DNA of 18,258 nt from Chloroflexota bacterium (GCA_022565015.1 JADFKI010000036.1:1-18258), one strand, 5' to 3'. Shown: positions 1 through 8,744, counted from the stretch's first letter. The notes: a model not told the origin generated them from the letters alone. A program made the numbers and translations.

Positions 1-2
1 GC

Positions 3-464
3 GCCGACCATACGCAGGGGAATATTTACATTTATGCGCCCAAGCAGAAGGTCCTCATGAAAGTGGACATGATCTCCCCCGGCTGGGCATCTTTCAAGGA
101 TCTGTCGGTCGCGGAAGACATAGGGGGATTTATACGGGCTCACGATGAGGTATTGTCTTACGACTTCGATACCTTCATGGGTGGGCACCTAACCCGTCTT
201 GGGAATCGCCAGGACGTGGAGATAGCCAAGGAGTACATTGGGAGCTTGCAGGCCAACGCTGGCAAGGCCCTAGGGGCAGTTGACTTCATGACTATTGGCC
301 AACAGACCGGTTTCGAGAACCTGTACCTGCTGTTCGACACCTTTTTCGATACCGTGGCCCAACAGTGCGCCGACGCAACGATAGCTCAGTGGGGCGACAA
401 GCTAGGCGGAGTGGACATTTTCGCTTTCGATAATTGCTGGACTATGGCGTTGTATATCTTATAG
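3..464 (+). CDS. MBL-fold metallo-hydrolase, C-terminal part (cut by window edge)
   Basis: The frame is open from the left edge, so only the last 153 residues are seen and the true start lies outside the window. An ATG at 57 is an internal methionine. The visible part opens with Asp-His-Thr-Gln-Gly-Asn, then a strand reading YIYAPKQKVLM. This is the DHTxGN-type metal-binding turn seen in metallo-beta-lactamase hydrolases. A later GGHLTRLG segment supplies another candidate histidine ligand. The HxHxDH motif expected upstream is not in the window. The substrate cannot be told; relatives of this type are generic hydrolases of unknown substrate. Its stop lies 10 bases before the multicopper oxidase start on the same strand, so the two are probably co-transcribed. 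The fold call is fairly secure; the function is open. Confidence 0.75.
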   Translation, partial: ADHTQGNIYIYAPKQKVLMKVDMISPGWASFKDLSVAEDIGGFIRAHDEVLSYDFDTFMGGHLTRLGNRQDVEIAKEYIGSLQANAGKALGAVDFMTIGQQTGFENLYLLFDTFFDTVAQQCADATIAQWGDKLGGVDIFAFDNCWTMALYIL

Positions 465-474
465 GGTTGAAAAG

Positions 475-1986
475 ATGCTCAAGAAAAATAGAATGACAGA
501 GCGATTCCATATGTCACGTCGGACTTTCTTGAAAGTCTTAGCCGTTGGCGCTGTTGTGCTAATGGGCGGGGGTTACCTTCTACGCGACCGGTTCTTGAAC
601 GACGGCAATCCTTCTTCGACAGCGACTGATGTGATCCGTGGTCAACGTTTACCCATCCCAGACCTGTTAACCGGGACAGAAATGGATGGTAAACGAGTCT
701 ACGACTTAATCATGCAACCAGGCTCCATGACTTATGTTTCTGGGAAGCAAACCGCCACATTCGCCTACAACGGCAATATTCTTGGTCCCACGCTGCTCAT
801 GCACAAAGGGGATGAGGTTGTCATCAATGTTACCAATCAACTAGGTGAGCCGACGACTACCCATTGGCATGGTATACATTTGCCGGCGATCATGGATGGC
901 GGCCCTCATCAAAGAATCGAGAATGGTGATACTTGGCAGGCCCAATATACCATCATGAATGAAGAGGCCACCTTTTGGTATCACCCCCATTTGGAGGGCA
1001 AAACAGCTGAACATGTATACCATGGTCTGGCTGGACTATTTATCGTCAAAGACCCCCAAAGCGAACTGGATCTACCTGATCAATATGGGACGGATGACAT
1101 CCCATTGATTATTCAGGACAAAATTTTTGATGCTGATGGTTCGTTCAATTACCCCGGCACCCGTTTTGGTGTAAAAGGAGATCAGTTTCTAGTCAACGGG
1201 GCTGTAACTCCAGTCTTCGACGCCCCGGCGCAATTCGTCCGTTTTCGCCTGCTTAATGGCTCCAACGCTCGTATCTACAATTTTGGCTTCAGCGATGATC
1301 GTCAATTCCATCAAATCGGCACAGATGGTGGGCTGTTAGAAAGGCCGGTGCCTTTGACTAGATTGAGGTTGTCTACCGGCGAGAGAGCGGAAATCTTAGT
1401 CGATTTTAGCGGTGAGGAAAATAGCCAGGTACGGCTGGTGAGCTTTTCATCGGAGCTGGATAACATCAACCCGATTTGGAATTCTAATGCTCTGGATGAC
1501 TCAGCTTTTGACATCATGACCATTGATGTTAAGGCGGCTACTGCTAACCCCATTACTGCCCTGCCGGCCTCCCTGGCCTCTATCAACCGCCTTCAAGAAG
1601 GCCAGGCCGCCAGGACCCGGCCTTTCGTACTAGAAATGGGTTTTTCCGGGCCCATGACAATCAACGGACAGAGTATGGATATGAATCGGATCGATCAGAC
1701 CATCAAACTGAACGATACTGAAATTTGGGAAGTCACTAACAATTCAGACCTGCCTCATCCGTTTCATGTTCATGACATCCAATTCCTGATCCTGACGCGA
1801 GATGGATCGCCACCGGCAGAGAATGAAGCAGGGTGGAAAGACACCGTGTTGGTTATGCCGCGCGAAACGGTCAGAATTATCATCCATTTTAGTGACTTCG
1901 CCGACCCGGTTAAACCCTACATGTTCCACTGCCACATTTTAGAACATGAAGACGCCGGCATGATGGGGCAATTTGTGGTGGTATAG
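475..1986 (+). CDS. Tat-exported multicopper oxidase (laccase/CueO/bilirubin-oxidase type)
   Basis: This is a 503-residue three-cupredoxin oxidase that couples one-electron oxidation of a substrate to reduction of O2 to water. A twin-arginine signal is at residues 14-20 (SRRTFLK), followed by a hydrophobic stretch, so it should be exported folded. All four copper motifs are intact: HWHG (H130, H132), YHPH (H170, H172), HPFHVH (H428, H431, H433) and HCHILEHEDAGM (H485, C486, H487, H491, axial M496). The type 1 site and the trinuclear cluster are therefore both expected to form. It lacks an obvious Met-rich insert like that of E. coli CueO, so cuprous oxidase, laccase or bilirubin oxidase activity cannot be separated. 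An ATG at 511 is an alternative start that keeps the Tat motif; neither start has a strong ribosome site. Base composition is more AT-rich than in genes to the right, which suggests transfer. Confidence 0.93.
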   Translation: MLKKNRMTERFHMSRRTFLKVLAVGAVVLMGGGYLLRDRFLNDGNPSSTATDVIRGQRLPIPDLLTGTEMDGKRVYDLIMQPGSMTYVSGKQTATFAYNGNILGPTLLMHKGDEVVINVTNQLGEPTTTHWHGIHLPAIMDGGPHQRIENGDTWQAQYTIMNEEATFWYHPHLEGKTAEHVYHGLAGLFIVKDPQSELDLPDQYGTDDIPLIIQDKIFDADGSFNYPGTRFGVKGDQFLVNGAVTPVFDAPAQFVRFRLLNGSNARIYNFGFSDDRQFHQIGTDGGLLERPVPLTRLRLSTGERAEILVDFSGEENSQVRLVSFSSELDNINPIWNSNALDDSAFDIMTIDVKAATANPITALPASLASINRLQEGQAARTRPFVLEMGFSGPMTINGQSMDMNRIDQTIKLNDTEIWEVTNNSDLPHPFHVHDIQFLILTRDGSPPAENEAGWKDTVLVMPRETVRIIIHFSDFADPVKPYMFHCHILEHEDAGMMGQFVVV

Positions 1987-2149
1987 GCAGAGAATCTTAA
2001 AAACAGAAACTTAGGAAAAATCACTTAATTCATAAAGAATTAAAAATAAGTCGGTAACGACATTTTCATTCCCGCGTCCTTCCGCCATGTGAATGAAGAG
2101 GGCCTGAGGGCCATTCGCGACGCCTCAACCGAAACGGGGCTATGAAGAT

Positions 2150-2168
2150 AAGCCGTTTTGGCTTTTTT
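2150..2168 (+). terminator. Possible intrinsic terminator after the oxidase
   Basis: AAGCC and GGCTT pair over a five-base GTTTT loop, and the right arm runs into six consecutive T. The stem is only 5 bp and lies about 165 bases past the oxidase stop, so this is a modest candidate. The AT-rich inverted repeat at 2025-2043 is a weaker alternative. Confidence 0.35.
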
Positions 2169-2203
2169 GCGACAGTCACAAGCGAGGAAAGCCTGCCGCC
2201 TAT

Positions 2204-2330
2204 GGTTGAACAGGCTCACCACGAACGGAATTCGACATGCTCGCCCTGAGGCCGTCGAAGGGTTGCCTTGCTTCACCTCTGAAATGGAATACCTTCGGGG
2301 CATGAATATTCGGGGAGCTTGTCGAAGGAC
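2204..2330. repeat. Cluster of three short dispersed-repeat copies
   Basis: Three related short units are visible. One is at 2204-2228 (GGTTGAACAGGCTCACCACG and on), one at 2230-2262 (core TCGACATGCTCGCCCTGAGG, closing with CCGTCGAAGGG), and one at 2311-2330 (CGGGGAGCTTGTCGAAGGAC). They share a GAGC-x-TGTCGAA-like core read in one or the other orientation. Repeats of this general kind, around TTCGACAGGCTCA, are spread through intergenic DNA of many bacterial genomes. Copy number elsewhere in this genome cannot be seen. Confidence 0.6.
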
Positions 2331-2360
2331 GTAGTGCTGTGATTAGGACGCCCCGGGAAG

Positions 2361-4178
2361 TCAATCGCCGGCCGGGATCTCCTCCAGGGGCTCCTCGGGC
2401 TTTCCCGACTGCCGCCTGGTGATGCGGCGGACCCCCGAGGCCACCAGGCCTTGCAGAGAGCTCACCTCTCGATGAATTGCCGCACGCACCCGAGAGCTGT
2501 ACTCGCCCATGTTGCGGAACTTCTTGTACCTGTCTTTCAGGAGGCGTCGCATCGAGATGGCCTGTAGGTCCGCCAGCTCCTGAAGTAACACGCTGCGAAG
2601 CTGCCTCACGGCCTCATCGGGGTCCGTGTGGGCGCCTCCCGACGGCTCCGGCACGATGACATCGATGATGCCGTACTCGCGACAGTCCTGCGCCGTCAGC
2701 TTCAGCGATTCGGCGACCTCATCGGCGCGCGCCTCGTCCTGGAATATTATCTCGGCGGCGCCCTCTGGCGAAATAGTGGTGTAGATGGCGTTCTCCATCA
2801 TGAGCACCCGGTCGGCTACCCCCAGGGCGAGTGCGCCTTCGCTGCCGCCCTCGCCGATGATGACCGACAATGACGGTACTCCGACCTGTGACATGCCCGC
2901 CATCGTGGTTGCGATGGCCCTGCCAAGGCCGCGCTCCTCGGCCTCCAGTCCCAGGTACGGGCCGGGGGTGTCTATCAACGTGATCAGCGGAAGATCGAAC
3001 TTCGCGGCGAACTGGAACGCGCGCTGGGCCTTTCTGAATCCCTCAGGCGAGGTCCTGCCACCGTGTCGCGCCGTTTCGCCATCGGCTTTGTCCCGCTCCT
3101 GACCGACGACGACCACCGTCTGACCACCAAGCTGTCCAAATCCGCAGACGATGGCGGGGTCATCTCCATACGCCCGGTCGCCGCGTAGCTCCACGAAGCT
3201 GGTAAACAGGCGGGACATGTAGTCCGTTGACGTCGGTCTGGACTTGTGCCTCGCCAGCTGCACCGAGCTCCAGGCCTCGGAGCGCTGGGGTTCGACGTGC
3301 GGACGTTGACCTCGGCGTCGGGCAGTGAGGCTGTATTGGGGTCCAAGCAGATCGAGGATCACGGCGAGCAAGGGTTTGAGCTTCGCCCGCTCCGTCACGC
3401 CGTCGAGCTGGCCGTGCTCCAGCTGTGATTCCGCGGTGTGCGACCCCCGTGGGAGAGGCTCACTGCTGGACTCCTTGATGGCCCGAAGCGGCGAGAAGCC
3501 GACGATCGAACCCGGCTCCGCCAATATGATGTCTGCAAGGCTCGCGAAGCTGGCGTAGGCCTGGCCGGTCGCCGGATTAGCCAGCACCGTGATAAACGGC
3601 AGGCCCTTGTCACTCAGCTGGCACGCCGCGATGGAGGTCTTCGCCATCTGCATCAGGGAGAGCACGCCCTCTTGAATGCGCGCACCGCCGCTGGTCACGA
3701 CGGCGACGGCGGGCAGCTTTCTCTTGGCGGCCTGTTCCAGCGCCAGGGCGACCTTCTCACCAACGACGCAGCCCATGCTCCCGCCCATGAATCCGAAGTC
3801 CATGACGATGAGCATAACCGGACTGCCGCCGATGGAGCTGGTGCCCGTCACGACGGCTTCAGTGAGACCCGTGCGGCGCTGATCGCGAAAGATGCGCTTC
3901 TTGTAGGAGCCTCGGGACGAGAAGGAGAGCGGGTCGATGGATGCGACGGACCGATTTATTTCCTTGAACGAATCAAGGTCTGCGAGGGAGTCGATACGCT
4001 CCCTGGCCGTCATGCTGTAGTGAAATCCACACAGGTGGCAGACCCGATAGCGAGCGTAGAGCTCAGAGTCTTCGAAGGCGGCTTCGCACACCAGGCACCG
4101 GTCCCTGGCCGCCAAGTCGGAGCTGTTTTCCCCGTCGCCTCTGGACCCGCCGAAGAGGCTTGTAATGTTGCGGACCAC
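2361..4178 (-). CDS. accDA: Acetyl-CoA carboxylase carboxyltransferase, fused beta-alpha subunits
   Basis: This 605-residue chain carries both halves of the carboxyltransferase that moves CO2 from carboxybiotin to acetyl-CoA, giving malonyl-CoA for fatty-acid synthesis. Residues 28-50 form the AccD zinc finger (C28, C31, C47, C50). An AccD crotonase-like domain follows to about residue 285, with GGARIQEG and a GFMGGSMG glycine-rich turn. A short basic linker then leads to an AccA domain with ELRGDRAYGDDPAIVCG, the IDTPGPYLG strand and GEGGSEGALALG. In E. coli the subunits are separate AccD and AccA proteins. The biotin carboxylase and biotin carrier genes are not in the window. The start is GTG, with an AGAGGGG ribosome site at 4187-4193, 8 bases upstream. 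The gene lies 45 bases after ftsK on the same strand and may also have its own promoter. Confidence 0.95.
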   Translation of the reverse strand: MVRNITSLFGGSRGDGENSSDLAARDRCLVCEAAFEDSELYARYRVCHLCGFHYSMTARERIDSLADLDSFKEINRSVASIDPLSFSSRGSYKKRIFRDQRRTGLTEAVVTGTSSIGGSPVMLIVMDFGFMGGSMGCVVGEKVALALEQAAKRKLPAVAVVTSGGARIQEGVLSLMQMAKTSIAACQLSDKGLPFITVLANPATGQAYASFASLADIILAEPGSIVGFSPLRAIKESSSEPLPRGSHTAESQLEHGQLDGVTERAKLKPLLAVILDLLGPQYSLTARRRGQRPHVEPQRSEAWSSVQLARHKSRPTSTDYMSRLFTSFVELRGDRAYGDDPAIVCGFGQLGGQTVVVVGQERDKADGETARHGGRTSPEGFRKAQRAFQFAAKFDLPLITLIDTPGPYLGLEAEERGLGRAIATTMAGMSQVGVPSLSVIIGEGGSEGALALGVADRVLMMENAIYTTISPEGAAEIIFQDEARADEVAESLKLTAQDCREYGIIDVIVPEPSGGAHTDPDEAVRQLRSVLLQELADLQAISMRRLLKDRYKKFRNMGEYSSRVRAAIHREVSSLQGLVASGVRRITRRQSGKPEEPLEEIPAGD

Positions 4179-4194
4179 CAGATGTGCCCCTCTG

Positions 4195-4223
4195 TAACTG
4201 GATTCCCAGTTAGAAATGCTGGG
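4195..4223 (-). promoter_or_regulatory. Overlapping alternative hairpins in accDA leader
   Basis: In the gap between ftsK and accDA, TAACTGG (4195-4201) and CCAGTTA (4206-4212) can form a 7-bp stem over a four-base loop. A competing stem, CCCAG (4205-4209) with CTGGG (4219-4223), uses the same central bases, so only one can form at a time. The first hairpin ends one base from the AGAGGGG ribosome site of accDA. Whether this regulates translation or is chance is not known. Confidence 0.35.
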
Positions 4224-6887
4224 CTATACTTCGTTAATTATAACATCTCGTGATTTTGAGCCGTCGCTGGGGCCGACTATGCCGCGCTCTTCCAGCTCGT
4301 CCATCAGGCGGGCCGCCCTTGGGTACCCGATGCGCATTCGCCGCTGCAGCAGTGAAGTCGATAGCTTGTTGTGCATCTGCGCGAGCTCGACGGCCTTGTC
4401 CAGAAGCTCGTCGGCGGAATCCCCATTCAGCCTGTCGTTGGAGGAGGCGTCATCCTCGGGGAGCGGGCGCAGAGATATGTGGGGCAGCGATGCCCTCGGC
4501 GTCGACTGCCAGAAGCCGACCAGTTTCTCGATCTCCTTGTCCGAAATGAAAACGCCTTGAATGCGCTCAGGTCTGGAGGCGTCGATGGGCATATACAACA
4601 TGTCGCCACGGCCGAGAAGCTTCTCCGCACCCGTCGTGTCCAGTATCGTACGGGAGTCGATATGGGAGGTCACGGCAAAGCTCGCACGGCTTGGGAAGTT
4701 GGCCTTGATGAGCCCGGTTACCACGTCCACCGAGGGCCGCTGGGTAGCTATGACGAGGTGTATGCCGGTAGCCCTGCCAAGCTGTGCGAGCCTGCATAGG
4801 GCCTGCTCGACCTCGAAGGCCGCCGTCATCATGAGGTCCGCCAGCTCATCCACGACAACGACCATGAAGGGCATCTTGTTTTCGGGATAGCGCTTGTTGA
4901 AGCCATCGATGTTGCGCACGCCGACCTCTTCCATTCGGCGATAGCGGTCCATCATCTCTCGAATCATGCCCTTCAGCAGGCCGATGACCTGCTCTGATTC
5001 CACAACCACCGGCGTAAGCAGGTGTGGAACGCCGTTGTACGGCGTGAGCTCGACGCGTTTCGGGTCTATTAGAAGCAACCTTAGCTCCGCGGGAGACTTC
5101 TCCATAATAAGACAGGAGATTAATGCGTTCAGACAGACGCTCTTGCCGCTGCCCGTGGCCCCGGCGATGAGCAGATGGGGCATCTTGGCCAGGTCGATCA
5201 CAACCGTCTCGCCGCCGCTGCCCTTACCGAAGGCCACCGGAAGGTCGGCCTTGCCCTTCAGCTTCTTGAACTCGTCGCTCTCCATTACCGAGCGCAGAGT
5301 CACGGGGCTGGCCTCTGCGTTGGGTACCTCGATGCCCAGCTGGGACTGCCCCATGACTGGGGTCTCGATTCTGATGCTGGGGGTCTTCAGCGCCAGTGAC
5401 AGGTCCTTCTCACGGGAGATTATGCTGTCCACCTTTACCCGCGTCTTTTGCTCGACGCGCGTGACCACTTGCCTGCCCGTATCATCCAGGACCGGCCTGC
5501 CGAGCTCGTCGGTCTTCTTCACCTGCTTATAGCGGCGGACCCATCCCGGTATGAGTCCGTACATCGTCACCGTCGGACCCGGACTGACCTGTCCGATCTC
5601 GACCTCGATTCCGTACTCGGAGAGGGTCCTCTTGATCGAATCCGCCGTGGCGGCGATCTGCTCCCTGGAGATGCCCTGGTCCGGCAAGTCCTGAAGCACG
5701 TTCATGGGCGGCCTGGCCCAGGTCGAGCCACCGCTACCGAAGTAGGGCATTATCTCCTGATCGCCATTGCCGTTGAAGCCGTTGGACGGAGGCGCCGGCA
5801 TCTCCTGCTCGGGAGGCGCGACGACGGCCTGAGACGACTCCCAGAAGCGGTTGAACTTGCCATTGGAGGCCTCCTGACCGTTCTGGCCGGCGCCGTTGCC
5901 GTTGGGCGCGGGTTCGTAATCGACATCGTTTAGCGCCGCATCCCGCTCGGAAACGGGCGCGTCCGTCACCTGAAACTCGTCCAGGTCTAGATTCGACGAT
6001 GGCCGGGCGGGTGGTGAGTATGTTTCGTGGGCCTCCTGGTTTTCGGGCTCGACCTCGAAAGTGGTAGGAGCCGTCGAGACTATTGAACCACCCAGGTCTC
6101 GGCCGGTGGCCGGCGAAACGAAGGTATACCCACTGCCCTGCGGCACGAGATCGGACGCCGACAGGGTCCTCAGGTGATTCTGCGACTGTGCATCGTCCAC
6201 GTCCGCAGAGTCGGCGGAGGCCCGATCTCCGTTGAGGCCGGAGGCCGACATTCCTTGCGTATCCTCCTTGCTGCGATACATCCTACCGACGGCCTTCAGC
6301 CCTACGACCAGAACGATATAGACGTAGAGGGCCAGCCTTCCCAATAGGACGGAGACGGCCAGCGCGTATGACGGCGCCAGCATGACCACGCCAAGAACGC
6401 CTATGGCCGTCAGCCGCGCGATCGCCTGTATGCCCGCGGGCCCGGCTATCCTGTCTCCTACGACTCCTCCCAGCGTCACGCTGCCTCCCATCGTGAACCA
6501 GGACAGGAAGCCGGAATCTACTTGATTGAGCGAGAGGGCTCCCAGGACCACCGACAGGAAGGCCACGGAGGCCAGCCACGCCCGATAGTGTCGGAACAAC
6601 GATCGGCGAAATGCGACTGCGACGAGAAAGGCCGACAGCCAGAGGGCGATGGGCAGCAGGCCAAGGCTCAGATTGCTCAGGACCGCTTCTTCGGAGGTCG
6701 GATAAATCTGCGGACCAGTCGTGGTAAACCAGTGCACTAGGATAAACCAGAACCAGTACACCGCGAACGACCCCGCGGCCATCAGGGCCAGGGAGGCGCC
6801 GATAAGGGGCCTGAGTCCTAACCTGAACGAATTCTTCGAAGAGTGCGAGTCCGGATTGGTGCCTGTTATAACTTTTTCAATTGCCAT
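4224..6887 (-). CDS. ftsK: FtsK/SpoIIIE-family DNA translocase
   Basis: This 887-residue membrane-anchored ATPase pumps chromosomal DNA through the closing septum and aligns the dif region for XerCD dimer resolution. The N-terminus has several hydrophobic segments between about residues 28 and 200. A low-complexity linker rich in Asp, Glu, Pro, Asn and Gly runs to about 400. The motor follows, with Walker A GATGSGKS near residue 575 and Walker B VVVVDELADL near 675. The last 70 residues form the winged-helix gamma domain (LLQRRMRIGYPRAARLMDELEERGIVG), which in relatives reads KOPS-type polarity sites. Length and domain order are complete. The ATG has a GAAGGA ribosome site at 6897-6902, 9 bases upstream. 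It lies between rnj and accDA on the same strand. A 198-base gap before it (6888-7085) shows no clear promoter or hairpin. Confidence 0.96.
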   Translation of the reverse strand: MAIEKVITGTNPDSHSSKNSFRLGLRPLIGASLALMAAGSFAVYWFWFILVHWFTTTGPQIYPTSEEAVLSNLSLGLLPIALWLSAFLVAVAFRRSLFRHYRAWLASVAFLSVVLGALSLNQVDSGFLSWFTMGGSVTLGGVVGDRIAGPAGIQAIARLTAIGVLGVVMLAPSYALAVSVLLGRLALYVYIVLVVGLKAVGRMYRSKEDTQGMSASGLNGDRASADSADVDDAQSQNHLRTLSASDLVPQGSGYTFVSPATGRDLGGSIVSTAPTTFEVEPENQEAHETYSPPARPSSNLDLDEFQVTDAPVSERDAALNDVDYEPAPNGNGAGQNGQEASNGKFNRFWESSQAVVAPPEQEMPAPPSNGFNGNGDQEIMPYFGSGGSTWARPPMNVLQDLPDQGISREQIAATADSIKRTLSEYGIEVEIGQVSPGPTVTMYGLIPGWVRRYKQVKKTDELGRPVLDDTGRQVVTRVEQKTRVKVDSIISREKDLSLALKTPSIRIETPVMGQSQLGIEVPNAEASPVTLRSVMESDEFKKLKGKADLPVAFGKGSGGETVVIDLAKMPHLLIAGATGSGKSVCLNALISCLIMEKSPAELRLLLIDPKRVELTPYNGVPHLLTPVVVESEQVIGLLKGMIREMMDRYRRMEEVGVRNIDGFNKRYPENKMPFMVVVVDELADLMMTAAFEVEQALCRLAQLGRATGIHLVIATQRPSVDVVTGLIKANFPSRASFAVTSHIDSRTILDTTGAEKLLGRGDMLYMPIDASRPERIQGVFISDKEIEKLVGFWQSTPRASLPHISLRPLPEDDASSNDRLNGDSADELLDKAVELAQMHNKLSTSLLQRRMRIGYPRAARLMDELEERGIVGPSDGSKSRDVIINEV
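4237..4245 (-). promoter_or_regulatory. Extended -10 promoter candidate for accDA
   Basis: On the minus strand the last codons of ftsK contain TGTTATAAT, which is a perfect TATAAT (4237-4242) preceded by the TGn extension. No good -35 box is seen at 17-18 bases, which extended -10 promoters can tolerate. The predicted transcript would start near 4230 and give a leader of about 50 bases before the GTG of accDA. Confidence 0.4.
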
Positions 6888-7085
6888 GGCAAATAGTCCT
6901 TCGATAGATAAAGCGTAGCCGGCAATAACAGGTTAACAAGGTGAAAATTACCGAAGAGTTACCGGCGCTCTCGAAAACGGTGTGGCCCTCTCGCGCCATA
7001 GGCCCATATCTGCGTGAAGGAGTAGGTCAGCCGATGCTAGTTCGTGCCGTGAGCCGCCGCCCACTGAAAGCGAAGGATATTCGGG

Positions 7086-8744
7086 CTAGACCTGTTCTAT
7101 GACCGTGAGGACCGTTGGACGCCTTCGAGTCTCCTTGTAAAGGTAGTTGGAGACGGAATCCGAAATGTTGGATTTCACCTCGTCTAAGTCTAAGGCGTGG
7201 ACCCCTTCCTTCTCTAGGCTTGTGAGGACCATTTTAGAAGTTTTCTCGAAAAGTTCTTGACTTTCGTCCAATTCGACGAACCCGGCGGAGGCAAGCTCAG
7301 GTGCGCTCTTGGCGTCCCCCGTTTTGGCGTCGAGTGTTATGGCCACGACCACGACGCCGTCTCTGGATAGGCGTCTACGCTCCTGTATGACGGAGCTCTG
7401 GTTGCTCCAGAGCATCTGACCGTCGACGTATACGTGCCCCGCCTGGACCTTTTCGGTCACGGCCCCTTTTTCTTCCGTGAGCTCCAGAACGTCGCCGTCT
7501 TCCAGCACGAAGGTATTCTCCTTCGGTATGCCCATGGACTGGGCCAGCGCCGCATGACTCGCCAGATGCCTGTACTCGCCGTGCACGGGTAAGACGAATT
7601 TGGGCTGTACCAGGCTCAACATCATCTTGAGCTCTTCCTGGCTTGCGTGGCCGTGCACGTGGACCATGGCGATCCTGCTGTGGAGCACGTGGGCGCCCTG
7701 GCGAAGGAGGTTGTTTATGGTCTTGGACACGACGGTCTCGTTGCCGGGAATGGGCGAAGCGGAAATCACGACGGTGTCACCCGGTACTATCTCAATGTCC
7801 TGATGTTGGCCGTTCGCTATCCGCACAAGTGCCGAAGTGGGCTCACCCTGGCTGCCGGTGGCCAGAATTATCACCCTGTCATGCGGGAGCTGACGCGCCT
7901 GGCTCATGGTGACGACGACATCCGACGGCGCCTTGAGATAGCCCATGTTCAGCGCCATCTTCACGTTGTTGCCCATGCTTCTGCCAACTACGGTGACCTT
8001 GCGATCGTGCTTCACGGCGGCGTCTATGACTTGCTGAATCCTTGAGATCAACGAAGCGAAGGTCGCAACCATGACGCGTCCCTTCGCCTCCCCAATCACC
8101 CTCTCCAGCGCCTCGCCCACGACCTGCTCGGACTCCGTGTAGCCTTTGACCTCCGCATAGGTCGAGTCCGAGCAGAGCAGCAGCACACCGTCCTGGGTAA
8201 GCCTGGCGAGCTGACTGAAATCGGTGCGAAGACCATCTACGGGGGAGTGGTCGATCTTGAAGTCCCCCGTGTGTATTACGAGACCTACCGGCGTCGTCAG
8301 AGCAATGCCCATGGCGTCCGGAATGGAGTGGCACACCCTGAAGAACTCGGCCCGAAACTTGCCGATGCGAAACGGCGCATGGGGCTCCACCACGTTCAGT
8401 CGGGCTTCACGCAGCATGCCGCGCTCACGCAGCTTTACGGAGATGAGGCCGTGGGTAAGCCGCGAGGCATACACGGGAACATCCAGCTCCGCCAGCACGT
8501 AGGGAAGGGCGCCGATGTGGTCCTCGTGGCCGTGCGTGATAAGAATGGCGCGGACCCGGTCGGAGTTCTCTACGAGGTAGGTGATGTCGGGTATGGCGAA
8601 GTCCACACCGGGCATATCTTCTTCGGGAAAGAGCACGCCGGCGTCCACGACGACGATGTCATCCTCGTATTCGAACGCCATCATGTTCTGACCTATTTCG
8701 CCGAGGCCGCCAAGGGGGATTACTCGAAGTGGGGGCTGGGTCAT
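7086..8744 (-). CDS. rnj: Ribonuclease J
   Basis: This 552-residue metallo-beta-lactamase/beta-CASP nuclease has 5'-3' exonuclease and endonuclease activity in mRNA decay and rRNA maturation. The opening GGLGEIGQNM and the VVDAG strand (D34) are present. The zinc motif HGHEDH gives H71, H73, D75 and H76. Later come HTGDFKID, the beta-CASP segment with ATGSQGEPTSAL, HVHGHAS, and PVHGEYRHL with the last metal histidine. The C-terminal domain ends at VIEQV. Length is typical (about 550-560). The ATG has no strong ribosome site. A perfect TATAAT lies about 50 bases upstream of the start. The gene precedes ftsK in the same direction; these two genes also lie near one another in mycobacteria. Family assignment is secure; paralogue number is not visible. 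Confidence 0.96.
   Translation of the reverse strand: MTQPPLRVIPLGGLGEIGQNMMAFEYEDDIVVVDAGVLFPEEDMPGVDFAIPDITYLVENSDRVRAILITHGHEDHIGALPYVLAELDVPVYASRLTHGLISVKLRERGMLREARLNVVEPHAPFRIGKFRAEFFRVCHSIPDAMGIALTTPVGLVIHTGDFKIDHSPVDGLRTDFSQLARLTQDGVLLLCSDSTYAEVKGYTESEQVVGEALERVIGEAKGRVMVATFASLISRIQQVIDAAVKHDRKVTVVGRSMGNNVKMALNMGYLKAPSDVVVTMSQARQLPHDRVIILATGSQGEPTSALVRIANGQHQDIEIVPGDTVVISASPIPGNETVVSKTINNLLRQGAHVLHSRIAMVHVHGHASQEELKMMLSLVQPKFVLPVHGEYRHLASHAALAQSMGIPKENTFVLEDGDVLELTEEKGAVTEKVQAGHVYVDGQMLWSNQSSVIQERRRLSRDGVVVVAITLDAKTGDAKSAPELASAGFVELDESQELFEKTSKMVLTSLEKEGVHALDLDEVKSNISDSVSNYLYKETRRRPTVLTVIEQV

Larger units (their letters stand above)
1987..2360. other. Gene-free spacer between oxidase and accDA, with repeats
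   Basis: This 374-base stretch separates two genes that end facing each other. It begins very AT-rich (about 1990-2050) and includes a TTAATTC/GAATTAA inverted repeat at 2025-2043. It then shifts to mixed composition with a small terminator-like hairpin and three copies of a short dispersed repeat. An 87-codon minus-strand frame (2040-2303) crosses it but runs through the repeats and shows no domain, so it is not called as a gene. Confidence 0.7.

Noticed and set aside
2025..2043. TTAATTC/GAATTAA inverted repeat after the oxidase
   Set aside because: The 7-bp stem is all A/T except one pair and lacks a T run, so it is too weak to call as a terminator.
2040..2303. 87-codon minus-strand open frame in the spacer
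   Set aside because: It runs through the dispersed repeats, has no recognisable domain and no convincing ribosome site; such frames are common artefacts of repeat sequence.
3438..4253. 271-codon plus-strand open frame opposite accDA
   Set aside because: It is entirely antisense to the zinc-finger half of accDA, has no family resemblance and is explained by high-GC codon bias on the other strand.
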